From an uncultured Clostridium sp. (lineage in GTDB: Bacteria > Bacillota_A > Clostridia > TANB77 > CAG-508): 6,712 nucleotides of DNA. Each line of letters starts with the position of its first letter. Position 1 is the first letter of the stretch. Made by a program: the position numbers and the translations under genes. The stretch covers positions 1 to 6,712 of the forward strand of contig CATOLW010000068.1 in assembly GCA_951800935.1 (NCBI GenBank), written 5' to 3'. A model generated the notes under the pieces. The model had not been told where the DNA came from, ran no database searches, and worked only from the letters and a program-made list of their open reading frames with translations. Shown piece after piece: positions 5,765 to 6,712 of the stretch.

Positions 5765-6712
5765 TTATTTCGTTCGTTTCCACATATAGGTTACAATATA
5801 AGGTTGTAATTGATTAATTGCTGTTCCAGAACCCACTGCCGAAGTTGCTCCATTGTTTCCGTAAAAAGTACTAGACACCGTTCCTGCTGCTGTTACTGTA
5901 TGACTATGCTCCCCAGATGCAGCTATTTCAGAGTTATTTTTATTGCTACTTTTCCACCATCCATTATTTGATTGATGTGAAAATCCATTATCATATTCTA
6001 CTATTGTACTATTACTCCATACTGTGACAGCTTTTCCTCCTGTTAAAAAACTATGTGTATGACTTCCATTTACTGATGTATTTACAGCACTTCCTGCAAA
6101 GGAACTTGCAATTGTTCCTGTTGGTGTTATCGTATGACTATGATTTGGTAATTGAGCAGTTGATAAACGATAAGTATATTCTCCTCCTATTGCTCCTACT
6201 TTAAATAATTGCGATGTATTATTGCTATCAGTTCCTGTTCCTGCTCCTATTAAAGTTCTTCCTTGTCCATAACTTTCCCATGTTCCTCCTATATATGTAC
6301 TAGGGTTGGTTGGACTAGTTGAAAAATAAATACTTCCGATTGGAAAAGCTTCTAATTTTGCTTTCCCTGTTACTTCTTCTACTGCACTATTTATTTTGTT
6401 TTCTGTATCTTTTCTAATATCCTCTATTTCTTTTTCCATGTCTGCCTTAGTTTCTTCTTTTGCCTTTTTTACAGCATCCTCAATCATTTTTTGTACCTCT
6501 GAATAATTAGGATAGCCATTTTCATCGGCAATTTTAGCGTAGGAATTTGCCATGTCTATTTCATTGACTGCATAGTTTTTACCAATTTGAGCCAATTCTT
6601 TTTCTTGACTTGTATTTTTATTTATAATTGCTATGTTAACTAATAATAAAACCATAATCATAAACAGGCAAGCTACTAATACAAATAAAGTAACTGACCC
6701 TTTTTGTTCCCT
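5765..6712 (-). CDS. Membrane-anchored protein with phage tail-fibre/collar-like C-terminus (5' end outside window)
   Basis: The frame is open to the right edge, so the start is missing; 315 residues are visible. Residues 1-30 (basic REQKG, then SVTLFVLVACLF and a long hydrophobic run) look like a pilin- or TadE-like N-terminal anchor, with the rest predicted outside the cell. A charged segment of Glu, Lys and Ala (about 70-120) probably forms a coiled coil. From FPIGSIYFSTSPTNPST (about 123-139) to the terminal LQPYIVTYMWKRTK it resembles phage tail collar or short tail-fibre tips. Three HxH motifs (HSH 191-193, HTH 218-220, HSH 269-271) resemble the iron-binding HxH motifs of trimeric phage fibres. 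An internal repeat HSHT[IV]TxxGT[IV]xSxF occurs twice. No other phage gene is in the window, so it may be a host surface or adhesion protein rather than part of a prophage. Its ligand is unknown. Confidence 0.75.
   Translation of the reverse strand, partial: REQKGSVTLFVLVACLFMIMVLLLVNIAIINKNTSQEKELAQIGKNYAVNEIDMANSYAKIADENGYPNYSEVQKMIEDAVKKAKEETKADMEKEIEDIRKDTENKINSAVEEVTGKAKLEAFPIGSIYFSTSPTNPSTYIGGTWESYGQGRTLIGAGTGTDSNNTSQLFKVGAIGGEYTYRLSTAQLPNHSHTITPTGTIASSFAGSAVNTSVNGSHTHSFLTGGKAVTVWSNSTIVEYDNGFSHQSNNGWWKSSNKNNSEIAASGEHSHTVTAAGTVSSTFYGNNGATSAVGSGTAINQLQPYIVTYMWKRTK

Noticed and set aside
5765..6712. Prophage
   Set aside because: Only one tail-fibre-like domain is present, on a protein with a membrane anchor, next to housekeeping genes; no capsid, terminase, integrase or attachment site is seen.
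1..6712. CRISPR arrays, tRNA or rRNA genes, insertion sequences
   Set aside because: No regularly spaced repeats, cloverleaf sequences, rRNA segments or transposase genes were seen on either strand.

Overview
The window is AT-rich (low G+C) DNA in which every supportable gene lies on the minus strand, so transcription runs from high to low coordinates. Strong AGGAGG-type ribosome binding sites, sigma-A-like promoters, a small TSCPD-domain protein and a fused MFS/spermidine-synthase-like protein point to a Firmicute, most likely an anaerobic, possibly gut-associated Clostridia lineage. I cannot name the species.

Layout in transcription order. (1) 6712-5765: the 3' part of a surface protein with a pilin-like membrane anchor, a coiled coil and a phage tail-fibre/collar-like C-terminus; its start lies beyond the right edge. 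(2) 5751-5711: a good promoter overlapping a perfect 24-bp palindrome. (3) 5668-1010: a probable four-gene operon of aspS (aspartyl-tRNA synthetase), a TSCPD-domain protein, a fused MFS/spermidine-synthase-like membrane protein and mnmA (tRNA 2-thiouridylase), with a small palindromic repeat between aspS and the TSCPD gene. (4) 905-162: a stand-alone OmpR/PhoB-type response regulator ending in a clear intrinsic terminator. (5) 72-1: a near-consensus promoter and ribosome binding site for a gene starting just beyond the left edge.

The main discovery candidate is a recoding signal. aspS is interrupted twice and mnmA once by what looks like a +1 frameshift. At all three places one extra C stands before a GGA glycine codon, so the reading frame meets CGG followed by A (CGGA). 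Skipping the C restores the family sequence at a conserved glycine each time. Across about 2,070 codons in the window I found no other in-frame CGG codon, whereas CGG/CGGA read out of frame occurs several times without any disruption. Two housekeeping translation genes, one of them essential, are unlikely to be broken three times in the same way. I infer that CGG is probably unassigned in this organism and that CGGA is read as glycine, either by +1 slippage or by a tRNA that decodes four bases. A systematic assembly artefact is the main alternative.
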